NCBI GenBank assembly: GCA_963791495.1
Contig: CAWBST010000018.1
Location: 124,001 to 188,000, forward strand
Direction: 5' to 3'
DNA: 64,000 nt
Source: JAMXLO01 sp963791495
GTDB lineage: Bacteria > Pseudomonadota > Alphaproteobacteria > Acetobacterales > Acetobacteraceae
Shown here: positions 8,632-17,407 of the stretch, piece by piece
Position numbering within the stretch: the first letter of the stretch is position 1
Layout of the letters: each line of letters begins with the position of its first letter
Made by a program: the position numbers and the translations under genes
Notes under the pieces: model-generated
The model's input: only the letters and a program-made list of their open reading frames with translations
Told to the model about the DNA's origin: nothing
Database searches by the model: none

Positions 8632-10788
8632 TCATTCACTCCTGGCCGCCGTCAAGATGGAAACTCCAGCGAGCTCAGTTTGGACGGACGCAATTCGACC
8701 GATGCGTAGCAGAGCCGTCACCTCGGGAACAGGTAATGGCCTGGCAAAATAGAACCCCTGCACTATCCGAGCGCCCCAGGCCTTCAGTAGCTCAAGCTGC
8801 GCTACGGTCTCCACCCCCTCTACAACCACCTCGATGTTCAGCTCACGGGCAAGGCTCAAGGCGGCCTTCACTATTGCGTCGTTTCCGGATTCGACGCCAA
8901 TGTCTGCGATGAACGTCTGGGCGATCTTGATCCGATCGACCGGATACCGGCGCAAATAGTCGAGCGACGAATAGCCGCTCCCGAAATCGTCGATCGCAAT
9001 GCGATGCCCATTCTCGCGAAGACGGAGAAGGACGTCGTTGTGATCACGCGACGCCTCCATCAGGACGCTCTCGGTCAGTTCCAGTTCGAGGAGCTGCGGC
9101 GGCAGACCAATCTCGGCGACCACCGCCACGATATCCCTCTCCAACTCGAGTGGCATCTTGAATTGGATGGCCGACACGTTGATCGCAATCAACGGTGGCG
9201 CAATGCCGGCATCGAGCCACAACTTGGTCTGGCGGCATGCCGCGTCCATCACCCAGCGCCCCAGCGGCACGATCAGACCATGCCTTTCTGCTGCCGGGAT
9301 GAATTTGCCAGGCCCCAGGACACCCAACGTCGGATGGCGCCACCGCACCAGGGCCTCCAGCCCCAGGATCCGTCCGGTGTCGATATCGACCTGCGGCTGG
9401 TACATGAGGAAGAATTGGTTTGATGCGATGGCATCGCGGAGCTCCGTGCTCATGCTGACACGCGCACGGAGCTCGACGCCCATTCCATCGGTGAAGAAGC
9501 GATAAGTACCCCGTTGTTCAACTTTGGCCTGATACAGTGCCACATCCGCATGGGACAGCATTGTCTCGGCATCCGATGAGCCCGGGCCATAGAGCGCGAT
9601 ACCCACGGACGCGCCCGAGTGGATACGATTTGCCTCAATTGTGATCGGTTCGGTCACGGCCCTTACGATCTTATCAGCGACATCGGCAGCGACGGTTGCC
9701 GCCTCCGCCTGGATGAACGTTGGTCCACCGATTGCGCCAAGAATCCGTTCAGAAACGAACCCCGCATCTGCCGGCTCGGCTATATCGTTGAGGATGATGG
9801 CAAACTCGTCGCCGCCGAACCGAGCGACCATGTCGACTTCGCGAACGTTCGCGCGCAGCCGCTCGGCCACCCGCACCAGCAAGGCATCGCCGATGGGATG
9901 GCCTAGCGTATCGTTTATGTCCTTGAAATGATCGAGATCAAGATACAACACCGCGAAGCTCGTGGCTCCCCGGCGCGCCCTGGCGATCGCCTGCTCGAGA
10001 GCGTCGACGAAGACACGCCGGTTCGCGAGGCCCGTCAGACTATCGTAGCGCGCCATTCTCGCGATGTGTTCTTCTGTCCGTTTGCGATTGGTAATGTCCC
10101 GTGCAAAGCACAGGAACTGACCTGTGGCCCGCCAGAAGGAGACACTGCCCTCAACGTCGATCACGGCGCCATCTTTCCGCCGGTGCTGCAATTCAAAGCG
10201 ATCGAACCCGGTTGCCACTATGGTTGCCATGCGGTGACCGGTCGCCTTGGCCGATTCGACACCTTCGATATCCTCGATACCCAACCTCAGCAGTTCCTCG
10301 CGCGAATAACCGGTCATGCGGCAATAAGCGTCGTTCACCGTGAGGAAGCGACCATTCCGGTCGAGCAGCCAGAATCCGTCGGAGGTGGTAGCCAACATGG
10401 TCGCGTACTGATCAGCCTGGAGACGAATGGTTTCAGTTGCGCGCTCGCGCTCCGTGATATCCCAATTGACGCCGATCATTCTAATGGCGCGACCGTCGAC
10501 GTCACGCTGCACCAATGCATGAGCCTCGATGTTGTGCACCTCACCGTTGGGCCACAGGACACGGAACTCGATGTTGAAATCCTTGACTCCGTCGATTGCT
10601 GCGGCGATGGCGGCATCTCCGCGGGCCAGATCATCGGGGTGCAGACCTGCTTGCCAGGCATCGTAGGCGCCACTGAAATCCTGCTCGCGAATGCATAAAG
10701 GGTTCCTATTTACATTTTCGTCGTACCTGATCGACAGCATCGTTGATGATCTTGACGGCATGGAACTTGTCGAAGGTGATGGCCGCAT
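8632..10788 (-). CDS. 3' part of an IS-split PAS-PAS-GGDEF-EAL c-di-GMP signalling gene
   Basis: 718 codons, but about the first 31 (to ENVNRNP) are IS DNA read in a chance frame. The genuine part starts at IREQDFSGAYDAW, the middle of a PAS fold, ending RMIGVNWDITERERA. A second PAS follows (ATTSDGFWLLDRNGRF to DITNRKRTEE, about 132-240). The diguanylate cyclase has intact GGDEF at 325-329 and an inhibitory RxxD site at 316-319, five residues before it. The EAL domain keeps EALVRW, ELTESVL, IDDFGSGYSSLDYL, VVEGVET and QGFYFARP, so both enzymatic domains look competent. A soluble fragment could still be made from a start inside the IS. The 5' part is at 11661-13361. Confidence 0.85.
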   Translation of the reverse strand: MRPSPSTSSMPSRSSTMLSIRYDENVNRNPLCIREQDFSGAYDAWQAGLHPDDLARGDAAIAAAIDGVKDFNIEFRVLWPNGEVHNIEAHALVQRDVDGRAIRMIGVNWDITERERATETIRLQADQYATMLATTSDGFWLLDRNGRFLTVNDAYCRMTGYSREELLRLGIEDIEGVESAKATGHRMATIVATGFDRFELQHRRKDGAVIDVEGSVSFWRATGQFLCFARDITNRKRTEEHIARMARYDSLTGLANRRVFVDALEQAIARARRGATSFAVLYLDLDHFKDINDTLGHPIGDALLVRVAERLRANVREVDMVARFGGDEFAIILNDIAEPADAGFVSERILGAIGGPTFIQAEAATVAADVADKIVRAVTEPITIEANRIHSGASVGIALYGPGSSDAETMLSHADVALYQAKVEQRGTYRFFTDGMGVELRARVSMSTELRDAIASNQFFLMYQPQVDIDTGRILGLEALVRWRHPTLGVLGPGKFIPAAERHGLIVPLGRWVMDAACRQTKLWLDAGIAPPLIAINVSAIQFKMPLELERDIVAVVAEIGLPPQLLELELTESVLMEASRDHNDVLLRLRENGHRIAIDDFGSGYSSLDYLRRYPVDRIKIAQTFIADIGVESGNDAIVKAALSLARELNIEVVVEGVETVAQLELLKAWGARIVQGFYFARPLPVPEVTALLRIGRIASVQTELAGVSILTAARSE
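10693..10700 (+). repeat. Target-site duplication of the IS, right-half copy
   Basis: GCATAAAG here and again at 11707-11714, exactly at the two points where the PAS domain is interrupted. Eight bases is the usual duplication length for ISL3-family elements. If the true IS ends are GGTTCCT/GCTTCCT, the duplication would be six bases (ATAAAG). Confidence 0.7.
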
Positions 10789-11706
10789 TGGGCAGGCTGT
10801 CGGCAGTGCCCTTGATGAAGGCCGGGCTCATGTCGATGCAGACCTCGGCGACGGCATCAGGATCGCCGCTGTGCGCCGTGAGATCATCTGCAAATGCTGC
10901 GACGGTCTCGGCGTCCTTGCCTTCGGTCGCGAAGACGACGCGGGCGCGATCGATATCGACAAACAGCGAGATGTAGTGGTGGCCGCGTCGGGCGGCGGTC
11001 TCGTCGATCGCCACCCGCGTGACAGTCGCGAGATTGGTGCGCGCTCGGGCACGCTCGACATAATGGTGGATGACGCGCCATAGCTTAGTGTCATGCTCAC
11101 CCACCAGTCGGGCCACCGCGTTGACCGGCATCGCTGAAACCAAGGCCATGACCAACGCCTCGAACAGCAGGGTGAAGCCACCGCCCTCGCGCGCCCACGG
11201 CACGCTGACCTTCTTGACCCCGCACTTGACGCAGCGCACACGTGGCACACGGGCATGCAGATAGGCTTGGTGCTGGAAGAAGTTGAGATGTCGCCACGTC
11301 ACCTGTTCGGTGTCGTGGGCCGGGCAATCGGCAGCACCACAACTCGGGCAGGTGAAGCGGCTGCCGGCGGTGAAGTCTATGTAGATGTCCAGGCGACGGG
11401 CCACTGTGTCGAAGTCGCTGCTGACGACCGTCCATGGTGGCGCGACGCCCAACGCCAGTTGCAGCAGGCTGGTGTCGCGCATGTCGCTTTCTCCGCCATT
11501 GACCCGCTCCGAGCCTGCCGCCGTGCTCGCCGCCGTCAAGGACGCTGCGCGCCGCTCCGCGATGGCCTGCGGCCATCCTTGACCGCGTCTGTGCGCGACG
11601 CCTCGCGGTAATTAGGCCGGGACGGAAAAACGCCGCTCAGCCGAACCGAAAAACATCGGTTCACAAGCAGGAGCGATCGTTACCGCCCACGCCAGACAGC
11701 GAGGAA
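10701..11706 (-). mobile_element. ISL3-family insertion sequence, internally deleted
   Basis: About 1.0 kb lying between two copies of GCATAAAG. It holds a transposase on the minus strand that stops well short of family length (about 400 residues), so several hundred bases are missing near its 3' end, while the outer end and target duplication are kept. The ends show only a short match (GGTTCCT and, read inward from the other side, GCTTCCT). It inserted into the PAS coding region of the large signalling gene and is probably immobile now. Confidence 0.75.
10706..11482 (-). pseudogene. ISL3-family transposase, C-terminally truncated
   Basis: 258 residues from the ATG at 11482 (MRDTSLLQLALGVAPPW), preceded by GGCGGAGAAAGCGAC; a longer in-frame start at 11539 adds a non-family leader. 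The zinc-finger region has CPSCGAADCPAH and RVRCVKCG. The DDE domain begins VAIDETAARRGHHYISLFVD and continues CIDMSPAFIKG, giving two acidic residues. The reading frame ends at AVDQVRRKCK, so the final catalytic Glu and the C-terminal helices are lost. It is therefore expected to be inactive. Confidence 0.85.
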
Positions 11707-13361
11707 GCATAAAGTTCGTACATCCGGTCGTCCCAAACCAATTTGTTGGCAGGCACGTCCCAATCCCAAATTCCGATGCGTGCAGCTTCGGTAGCCAGAG
11801 TAAGACTGTCCCGGCTTTGCCGCAGTGCCTCATCGAGGCGTCGGCGTTCGGTGATGTCTTCAATGGTGAACAGACAGCCACCGTCGTCCGTCGGAGATCG
11901 TATTGAAACCGACACAAGACGGTCGCCACGCGCCTCGTCGAAGGATATGCTTGCCCTGTTCGCAGCCCAGAGTCCGCGTCGCTCAGCGTAGACCTCGTCG
12001 AGCGTACGGCCGCGGAAATGTCCGACCGACGCATAGACAGCGAGGGTTTCCCGCAGTGTCATCCCTGTCCGCAAGCTGTCCGGCGGCAGGCCCTCGACCT
12101 CGCTAAGGCGGGCGTTGCTGACAACCAGCCGCTCCTCGGCATCGTACATGGCCAGGCCTTGCGACATGTTGCTCAGAGCAGCGTCGAAACGCATGTTGGT
12201 CTGCCGCAACGCGACGGCATTCTCACGGAACACCTCGATCGCGGCGGCCATGGCGCCGATCTCGTCGTGCCGGCGCCGTTCGGGGACGACGGCCGCGACG
12301 TCGCCGCCCGCGAGGCGGGTGACTGCCGCGGTCAAGCGCTGGACCGGCAATACCAGACGGCGCATCAGGACCAGCAGAGCGCCGGCCGCCAGCGCGAAGA
12401 GGCCAAGCGTCGAAGCGGCGGCTATTGCAAGATGCACCTTCGCCCTGAGTGCCAGCGCGGTTCCGTAGTCCAACGCCTCGGTGATCGCTGCGTTGCGCGC
12501 GAGCAGTGTCTCCCCGAGTGCTTCGACGGTCCACCGCCGCCACGTGAGCAGGGATTCTGGCCGCGCACCGCCGGCTCGCGCGATGCTCAGGTATTCCCGA
12601 TAGCGCGGCTCCGCCAGCTGGAAGAAGCCGTTGCGCGTCGCGGCGATGGCGGCCGCCAATCGTGGCGGCTCGCCGACGATGAGAACCTGGCGCTGCAGGC
12701 GGTCCCAGGCGTGCTGCACCTGCCCGGTCATGTACATGGCCTCATCGAGCTGGCCGGGCGTGAGGACGCGGCCGCCAAACCAACCGGTCAGGTTGGAGCT
12801 GCGCCAACCGGCCGCGGCGCGCATCTCGACCGCGAGACTGCCGACCGCGACCAGGGCACCGACCCTGGCATCAGCAAGCGCCGCCTCACGCTCGGCCCGC
12901 GCCACAGCGCCCTGGACGGCGTTGAGCCGCTCGTAGAGCTGCGCCATGATCGCTGGCGCCAGACCCGGGTCGCGCTCGGTCACCGGACGGACAACAGCCT
13001 CAGCGACCAGGCGACGCAGTTTGATGAGTATTTCCCGTGACTGCGTCACGGCATCGTCGGGTAACCCTGCGCGCCGCATGCTGCGTTGCGCACGATCGAG
13101 CAAGGCGTCGTTGCGTGCCGCGGTCTCGGCAAGGTCTCCGGTGATCGGCCCATCCGAAAGGGTGCGTTCCTGCAAGACCCCGCGCTCGAGCGAGAGGGCT
13201 TCGATGAGCTGCAGCGCGTCGCCCATCGCTTCCGCTTTTCGGACGGCGGAGGCGGCATTGGCCCGATCCGACTGCGCTTGTATGGCGATCCAGGACGACC
13301 ATCCGACCGCCGGAAGGCAGGCGACAGCGAAGCAGAGAAGGAACACCGTCCTGAGGCTCAT
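11661..13361 (-). CDS. 5' part of the IS-split gene: membrane sensor with HAMP and PAS
   Basis: 566 codons. TM1 is at about 8-25, a mainly helical periplasmic region follows (26-310), TM2 is at 311-333, HAMP at about 334-386 (RRLVLPVQRLTAAVTRLAGGD), and a PAS domain from about 392 (SNMSQGLAMYDAEERLVVSN) ends in FTIEDITERRRL. A second PAS begins (TEAARIGIWDWDV) and breaks at DRMYELY; the last residues (ASSLSGVGGNDRSCL) are IS-encoded. Joined to the fragment at 8632-10700, the ancestral protein would be about 1,240 residues. The truncated product would be a membrane sensor without an output domain. Confidence 0.85.
   Translation of the reverse strand: MSLRTVFLLCFAVACLPAVGWSSWIAIQAQSDRANAASAVRKAEAMGDALQLIEALSLERGVLQERTLSDGPITGDLAETAARNDALLDRAQRSMRRAGLPDDAVTQSREILIKLRRLVAEAVVRPVTERDPGLAPAIMAQLYERLNAVQGAVARAEREAALADARVGALVAVGSLAVEMRAAAGWRSSNLTGWFGGRVLTPGQLDEAMYMTGQVQHAWDRLQRQVLIVGEPPRLAAAIAATRNGFFQLAEPRYREYLSIARAGGARPESLLTWRRWTVEALGETLLARNAAITEALDYGTALALRAKVHLAIAAASTLGLFALAAGALLVLMRRLVLPVQRLTAAVTRLAGGDVAAVVPERRRHDEIGAMAAAIEVFRENAVALRQTNMRFDAALSNMSQGLAMYDAEERLVVSNARLSEVEGLPPDSLRTGMTLRETLAVYASVGHFRGRTLDEVYAERRGLWAANRASISFDEARGDRLVSVSIRSPTDDGGCLFTIEDITERRRLDEALRQSRDSLTLATEAARIGIWDWDVPANKLVWDDRMYELYASSLSGVGGNDRSCL
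11707..11714 (+). repeat. Target-site duplication of the IS, left-half copy
   Basis: Second copy of GCATAAAG, at the boundary between the genuine coding sequence (ending RMYELY) and the IS. Confidence 0.7.
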
Positions 13362-13533
13362 ATGTCGGCTGTTCCGACCCCATGCACGTCAGAACAGCGA
13401 CATTACGCCGCGACCATTAACAGGTTGCTCAACGCTGCGGTGCCACTCCGAATGCCGGTGGCCTGGATTTATCAAATACGGAGGTGCCTAGGGCAGAGAC
13501 TGGTGGACGAGGTCGCACACGGTGACACGACCT

Positions 13534-14782
13534 TCACTCGATCGGTGCCGCGAGCAGCAGACGGTTGAGCTTCTCGAGCGCGCCGCACGTCGCACGCCAG
13601 GCACGCTCGAACGCTTCGGCGCCGGTTCCGCGTTGAGCCAGCTGCGCAGCTATATCGCCCACGGACCGCTGCCCATCCACCAGCCGCAGGATGGCAGGCG
13701 CCAGCGGTGGCAGCGGGATCGGCAAACGCAGCCCATCCACCACGAAGGTAATGGTGCCGTCCGGCGCGATACCGCCGGCAAGCTCCGACCCGGAGAGTTC
13801 GCGCAACACCGGCACAGCATCGCGCGACATCGGGTCCGCCCGCTCCACGCGCTCGTCCTGCCGCACGCAGTAGACGATGTGCGCGCTGACATTGCCGGCG
13901 AGAGCCTCAGCCAGTGCGGCGTGGTCGATCGGGTCGAGCGTCTCCACCCGCGCGCGCAACCGCGGATCAGGCAACAGCGGGATCGGATCGTAGCGCATCG
14001 GCTCGACCCAGCAGGTGACCGCCAGTCCCTCGCCTGCCAGCAGCGCATGCAGTTCGCGCACGGTGAACGCGCGATCGCGCGGGTTCAGCAGCAGATCGTA
14101 CAGCCCCGCATCACCGCCGTTGATGTGGTCATCGAGGAAGCCGTTGCGCCGCAGCCACGCGGTCTCCGGCAGATGACGCATGACGCGCTTCGCCGCATCC
14201 AGCCGCGCGGCAGGCGCCTCGTCTGCCGGTGCCAGCAGACGCAGTGCATCCTGCAGCATGTAGACACCGGTGCGGCCGTGCGGTGCATACACCATCAGCC
14301 CGAGACCTCCGCCGGGCGCCAGCACCGAGAGAAGCGCGCGCAGGCCTTCCGCCGGATCAGGCAGGTGATGCAGCACGCCACAACAGTCGATGTAGTCGAA
14401 CGGTCCGAACCCCGATCCGGGCAGCTCCAAGAGCGAGCGTTGTTCCCAGATGATGTTGGTCAAACCGCGCACCGTCGCCCTCGCCTGGGCGATCTTCAGT
14501 GACGTCCCGGAGCGGTCGAGCCAGGTGACGCTCCCTGCCCTGCCCTCGCGCGCCATCTGCTGGGCCAGCATGATCGTCGCATCGCCGGTGCCTCCGCCGG
14601 CGATCAGCGCATGCAGCGGCCGCGACGCCGGACGACGCGCGCCGAACACCCAGTGGTCGATCTCGCGCAGATGCCCCGGGCTGCCGACGATGAGCCGCTT
14701 TGCCTCGTCGCGCGGATCGCGCCGCGGATAAGGATACGCCTCGGTACTGCGCAGCGAGCCTGGCGTCGGTTGCGTCGGTCAT
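13534..14782 (-). CDS. SAM-dependent methyltransferase with C-terminal regulatory domain (frameshifted)
   Basis: Read across one frame change, 415 residues. The start is the ATG at 14782 (MTDATDARLAAQY), which continues in a second frame as EAYPYPRRDPRDEAKRL and then DHWVFGARR. The break is one extra base at about 14743. Motif I is ALIAGGGTGDATIML, and the acceptor region is FDYIDCCGVLHHLPDP. The C-terminal part (ITFVVDGLRLPIPLPPLAP) is a separate domain found also as a relic near 7.2 kb. Without the join, the longest frame starts at a GTG at 14649 and lacks the conserved YPYP segment. Substrate unknown. It is divergent from the SpoU gene, 22 bases apart. Confidence 0.8.
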
Positions 14783-14804
14783 GGCGCCGGCATAGACCGC
14801 CGCC

Positions 14805-15383
14805 ATGGTTGAGGCCAGATCACGCGGCTATTTCGGCATCGGCGTCGAAGGTGTGTCGAAGTCGGCCAATGTCGGCGCCCTGCTGCGCACCGCACACGCC
14901 TTCGGTGCTTCGTTCTGCTTTGTCGTGGGTGCCGGCTTCGACGCCCGTGCCGGTCGGCTCGCCGATACCGCGGACACGCCGGAACACGTCCCACTGTGGC
15001 GCTTCCCGGACCTGGAAGGGCTGAGCCTGCCACAATACTGCGTGCTGGTCGGGGTAGAGCTGTTGGACGATGCCACCGACCTGCCGTCGTTCCGACATCC
15101 GGTGAACGCAGCCTATGTTCTGGGCCCGGAGCGGTCCGGCCTGACGCCAGCCATGCTGCGGCGCTGCCGGCACGTGGTGCGGATACCGACGCGGTTCGCG
15201 CTCAACCTGGCGGTTGCCGGGGCGCTCGTGCTGTACGACCGCCTACTTCAGCACGGCCGCTTTGCCGAGCGTCCCGTCGGTAGCAGCGGTGCCATTGCCG
15301 CCGATTCGGCCCCTGGTGGACACGGTGCGCCACGCTTCCGTCGGAACGTTCCCCACTGGGTGGAGCGCAAGCAAGGCTCATGA
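14805..15383 (+). CDS. RNA 2'-O-methyltransferase, SpoU/TrmH family
   Basis: 192 residues with the SPOUT knot motifs: motif 1 SKSANVGALLRTAHAFGA (the Asn and Arg contact RNA), motif 2 AYVLGPERSGLTP and motif 3 RIPTRFALNLAVAGALVLYD. There is no N-terminal substrate-binding domain, so it is a small TrmH/TrmL-like enzyme acting on tRNA or rRNA. Motif 3 has ALNLAVAG where SLNVSVAA is common, a conservative variant. Its stop overlaps the next ATG (ATGA), suggesting coupling. Confidence 0.85.
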   Translation: MVEARSRGYFGIGVEGVSKSANVGALLRTAHAFGASFCFVVGAGFDARAGRLADTADTPEHVPLWRFPDLEGLSLPQYCVLVGVELLDDATDLPSFRHPVNAAYVLGPERSGLTPAMLRRCRHVVRIPTRFALNLAVAGALVLYDRLLQHGRFAERPVGSSGAIAADSAPGGHGAPRFRRNVPHWVERKQGS

Positions 15384-15430
15384 CCTATCCACGCTTGTCG
15401 CGCCCAGACCCACACCGTATCTCTCGTGGC

Positions 15431-15949
15431 ATGCGCCGTACCGTGATCGTGCTCAGCCTTATCCTCGCCCTGCCGACCGCCGCGTCGGCACAACCGAAAG
15501 CCAAGCCTGCACCAGGCCCGAAGGAGCTTGGCAAATTCGATGATTGGATCGCCGCAACGCACCAGGAGGCAGACCAGACCGCCTGCTACGCTTTCGTACG
15601 GGCAAAGAATTCCGTGCCCGCGCTTCCTGGTCGCGGCGAGGTCGTGCTGACAGTCACGGAACGTCCGACCGGACGCGATACCGTCGCTATCGCCGCCGGC
15701 TTTGCTTTCCGCAAGGACGCCGCAGTGACAGTGCAGGTGGAAACCACCGGCCTGGACTTCTACACCGCGCAGAGCGACGCCTTCGCACGTGACGGCAAGG
15801 CTGCCGTCGCCGCATTCCAGAAGGGCGAGCAGGCGCTGTCGCGCTCGCCTGGGCCGCGTGACGGCCAGACGGTGGTGGACACGTTCAGCCTGCGCGGATT
15901 TTCCGCAGCCTACGCGGCGATCAACAAGGCATGCCCGGCGCGACGATGA
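15431..15949 (+). CDS. Exported invasion-associated locus B (IalB)-like protein
   Basis: 172 residues from the ATG at 15431, which begins a clean signal peptide, MRRTVIVLSLILALPTAASA. An upstream in-frame ATG at 15380 overlaps the stop of the SpoU gene and may be used through coupling, but it buries the signal behind 17 polar residues. The mature part has DWIAATHQEADQTACYAF, the opening of the IalB fold, and ends with TFSLRGFSAAYAAINKACP, giving two Cys that may bond. It is a periplasmic protein of unknown exact role; the name is historical and does not imply virulence here. Confidence 0.75.
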   Translation: MRRTVIVLSLILALPTAASAQPKAKPAPGPKELGKFDDWIAATHQEADQTACYAFVRAKNSVPALPGRGEVVLTVTERPTGRDTVAIAAGFAFRKDAAVTVQVETTGLDFYTAQSDAFARDGKAAVAAFQKGEQALSRSPGPRDGQTVVDTFSLRGFSAAYAAINKACPARR

Positions 15950-17128
15950 ACGATACCGCTACCGATCTGAGCGCGCCGGAGCGAGCGCGCATCCTAGCCA
16001 AGTCGGCGCTGTTCAACCCGCCGCCGGTGCAGCTTCCCGATGGGCGGCGCGAGCTGGTCGGCCTGTCGCGCGCCGAGCTTGCAGCGGAGGTGGCGGCGAT
16101 CGGCGAGGCACCATTCCGCGCCAAGCAGCTCTGGCACTGGATCTACCATCAGGGCGTCACCGATTTTTCGCGGATGTCATCGATCGCCCGGCCGCTGCAA
16201 CAAAGGCTCGCCGAACGGTTCGTCATCGGGCGGCCCGAGGTGGCCACCGTGCAGACCAGCGATGACGAGACGCGGAAATTCCTGTTCCGCTTTCGCGACG
16301 GGCAAGAGGCAGAGACAGTCTATATTCCGGACCGCGCCGAGGACCGCGGCGCGGTGTGCATTTCGTCACAGGTGGGGTGCACGCTGTCCTGCCGCTTCTG
16401 CCACACGGGCACTCAGCGGCTGACGCGGAACCTCGGTGCCGCGGAAATAGTCGGCCAGTTCATGGCGGCGCGGGACGCTTATGGCGAGTGGCCGTCTCCG
16501 ACGGGCGAGGCGCCACGGCTGCTGTCCACGATCGTCCTGATGGGCATGGGCGAGCCGCTGTACAACTACGCCAACGTCGCCAAGGCGATGACGATCGCGA
16601 TGGACAATGAGGGCATTGCGTTGTCACGACGTCGGATCACGCTGTCTACCTCGGGTGTGGTGCCGATGATGGACCGTGCCGGCGACGAACTCGGCGTCAA
16701 CCTGGCGGTGTCGCTGCATGCGGTGCGCGACGAGCTGCGGGACGAACTGGTGCCGCTCAACCGCAAGTATCCGATTGCCGAGCTGATCGCTGCCTGCCGG
16801 CGTTATCCTGGTGCGTCGAATGCACGACGGATCACGTTCGAATATGTCATGCTGAAGGGCGTCAATGACAGCCAGGCGGACGCGCGCGAACTGGTGCGGC
16901 TGATCGCCGGCATCCCCGCCAAGGTCAATCTGATCCCGTTCAATCCATGGCCGGGGAGCGCGTTCGAGACCAGCAGCAGGAGCGCGATCGACCGGTTCGC
17001 GAAGATCGTGATGGATGCCGGGTTCGCCTCGCCGGTACGGTCGCCGCGCGGGCAGCGATATCCTGGCGGCGTGCGGGCAGTTGCGGACAGAGGGTCGCGC
17101 CGTGGGAAAGGAAGCAAGCAAGGTGTGA
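15946..17128 (+). CDS. rlmN: Dual-specificity 23S rRNA/tRNA adenine-C2 methyltransferase RlmN (frameshifted at 3' end)
   Basis: 393 residues when one extra base near 17056 is ignored. It is a radical SAM enzyme that methylates A2503 of 23S rRNA and A37 of some tRNAs. The Cx3Cx2C cluster site is CTLSCRFC, and GMGEPLYNY and RRITLSTSGVVP are family motifs. The frame after SPVRSPRGQ should read DILAACGQLRTEG, which carries the methyl-carrying Cys of RlmN, and ends at the TGA at 17128. In the sequence as given the frame instead runs on to 17286 with an unrelated tail, and the catalytic Cys is lost. The ATG overlaps the stop of the previous gene. Confidence 0.9.
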
Positions 17129-17129
17129 G

Positions 17130-17147
17130 GCGCTTCGCGCGAAGCGC
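17130..17147 (+). terminator. Perfect palindrome after rlmN
   Basis: GCGCTTCGCGCGAAGCGC is an 18-base perfect palindrome two bases after the rlmN stop, followed by ATTATCTTTCC. It could act as a hairpin terminator, although the T-run is poor. Confidence 0.4.
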
Positions 17148-17407
17148 ATTATCTTTCCTCTGTGCGACTCCGTGGCTTTATCTTTCTCCGTGTCCTCCGT
17201 GTCAAAATCTTCCTTCTTGCGCTAGCCTCGGCAAAGTCGCGGAGTCGAGCGTCCTGATAGGATCTGGCGCGGGCGACACCGTGTAATCCTGCCGGTATCG
17301 GACTAGCGAAACTTGCGCAGTCAGCGATCGACCGGTTGTGCTGACTTGCGCCATGACATGATTCGGCATCACGCCAATATGCAGTGAGGAAAGCCTGTAA
17401 ATGTCGC

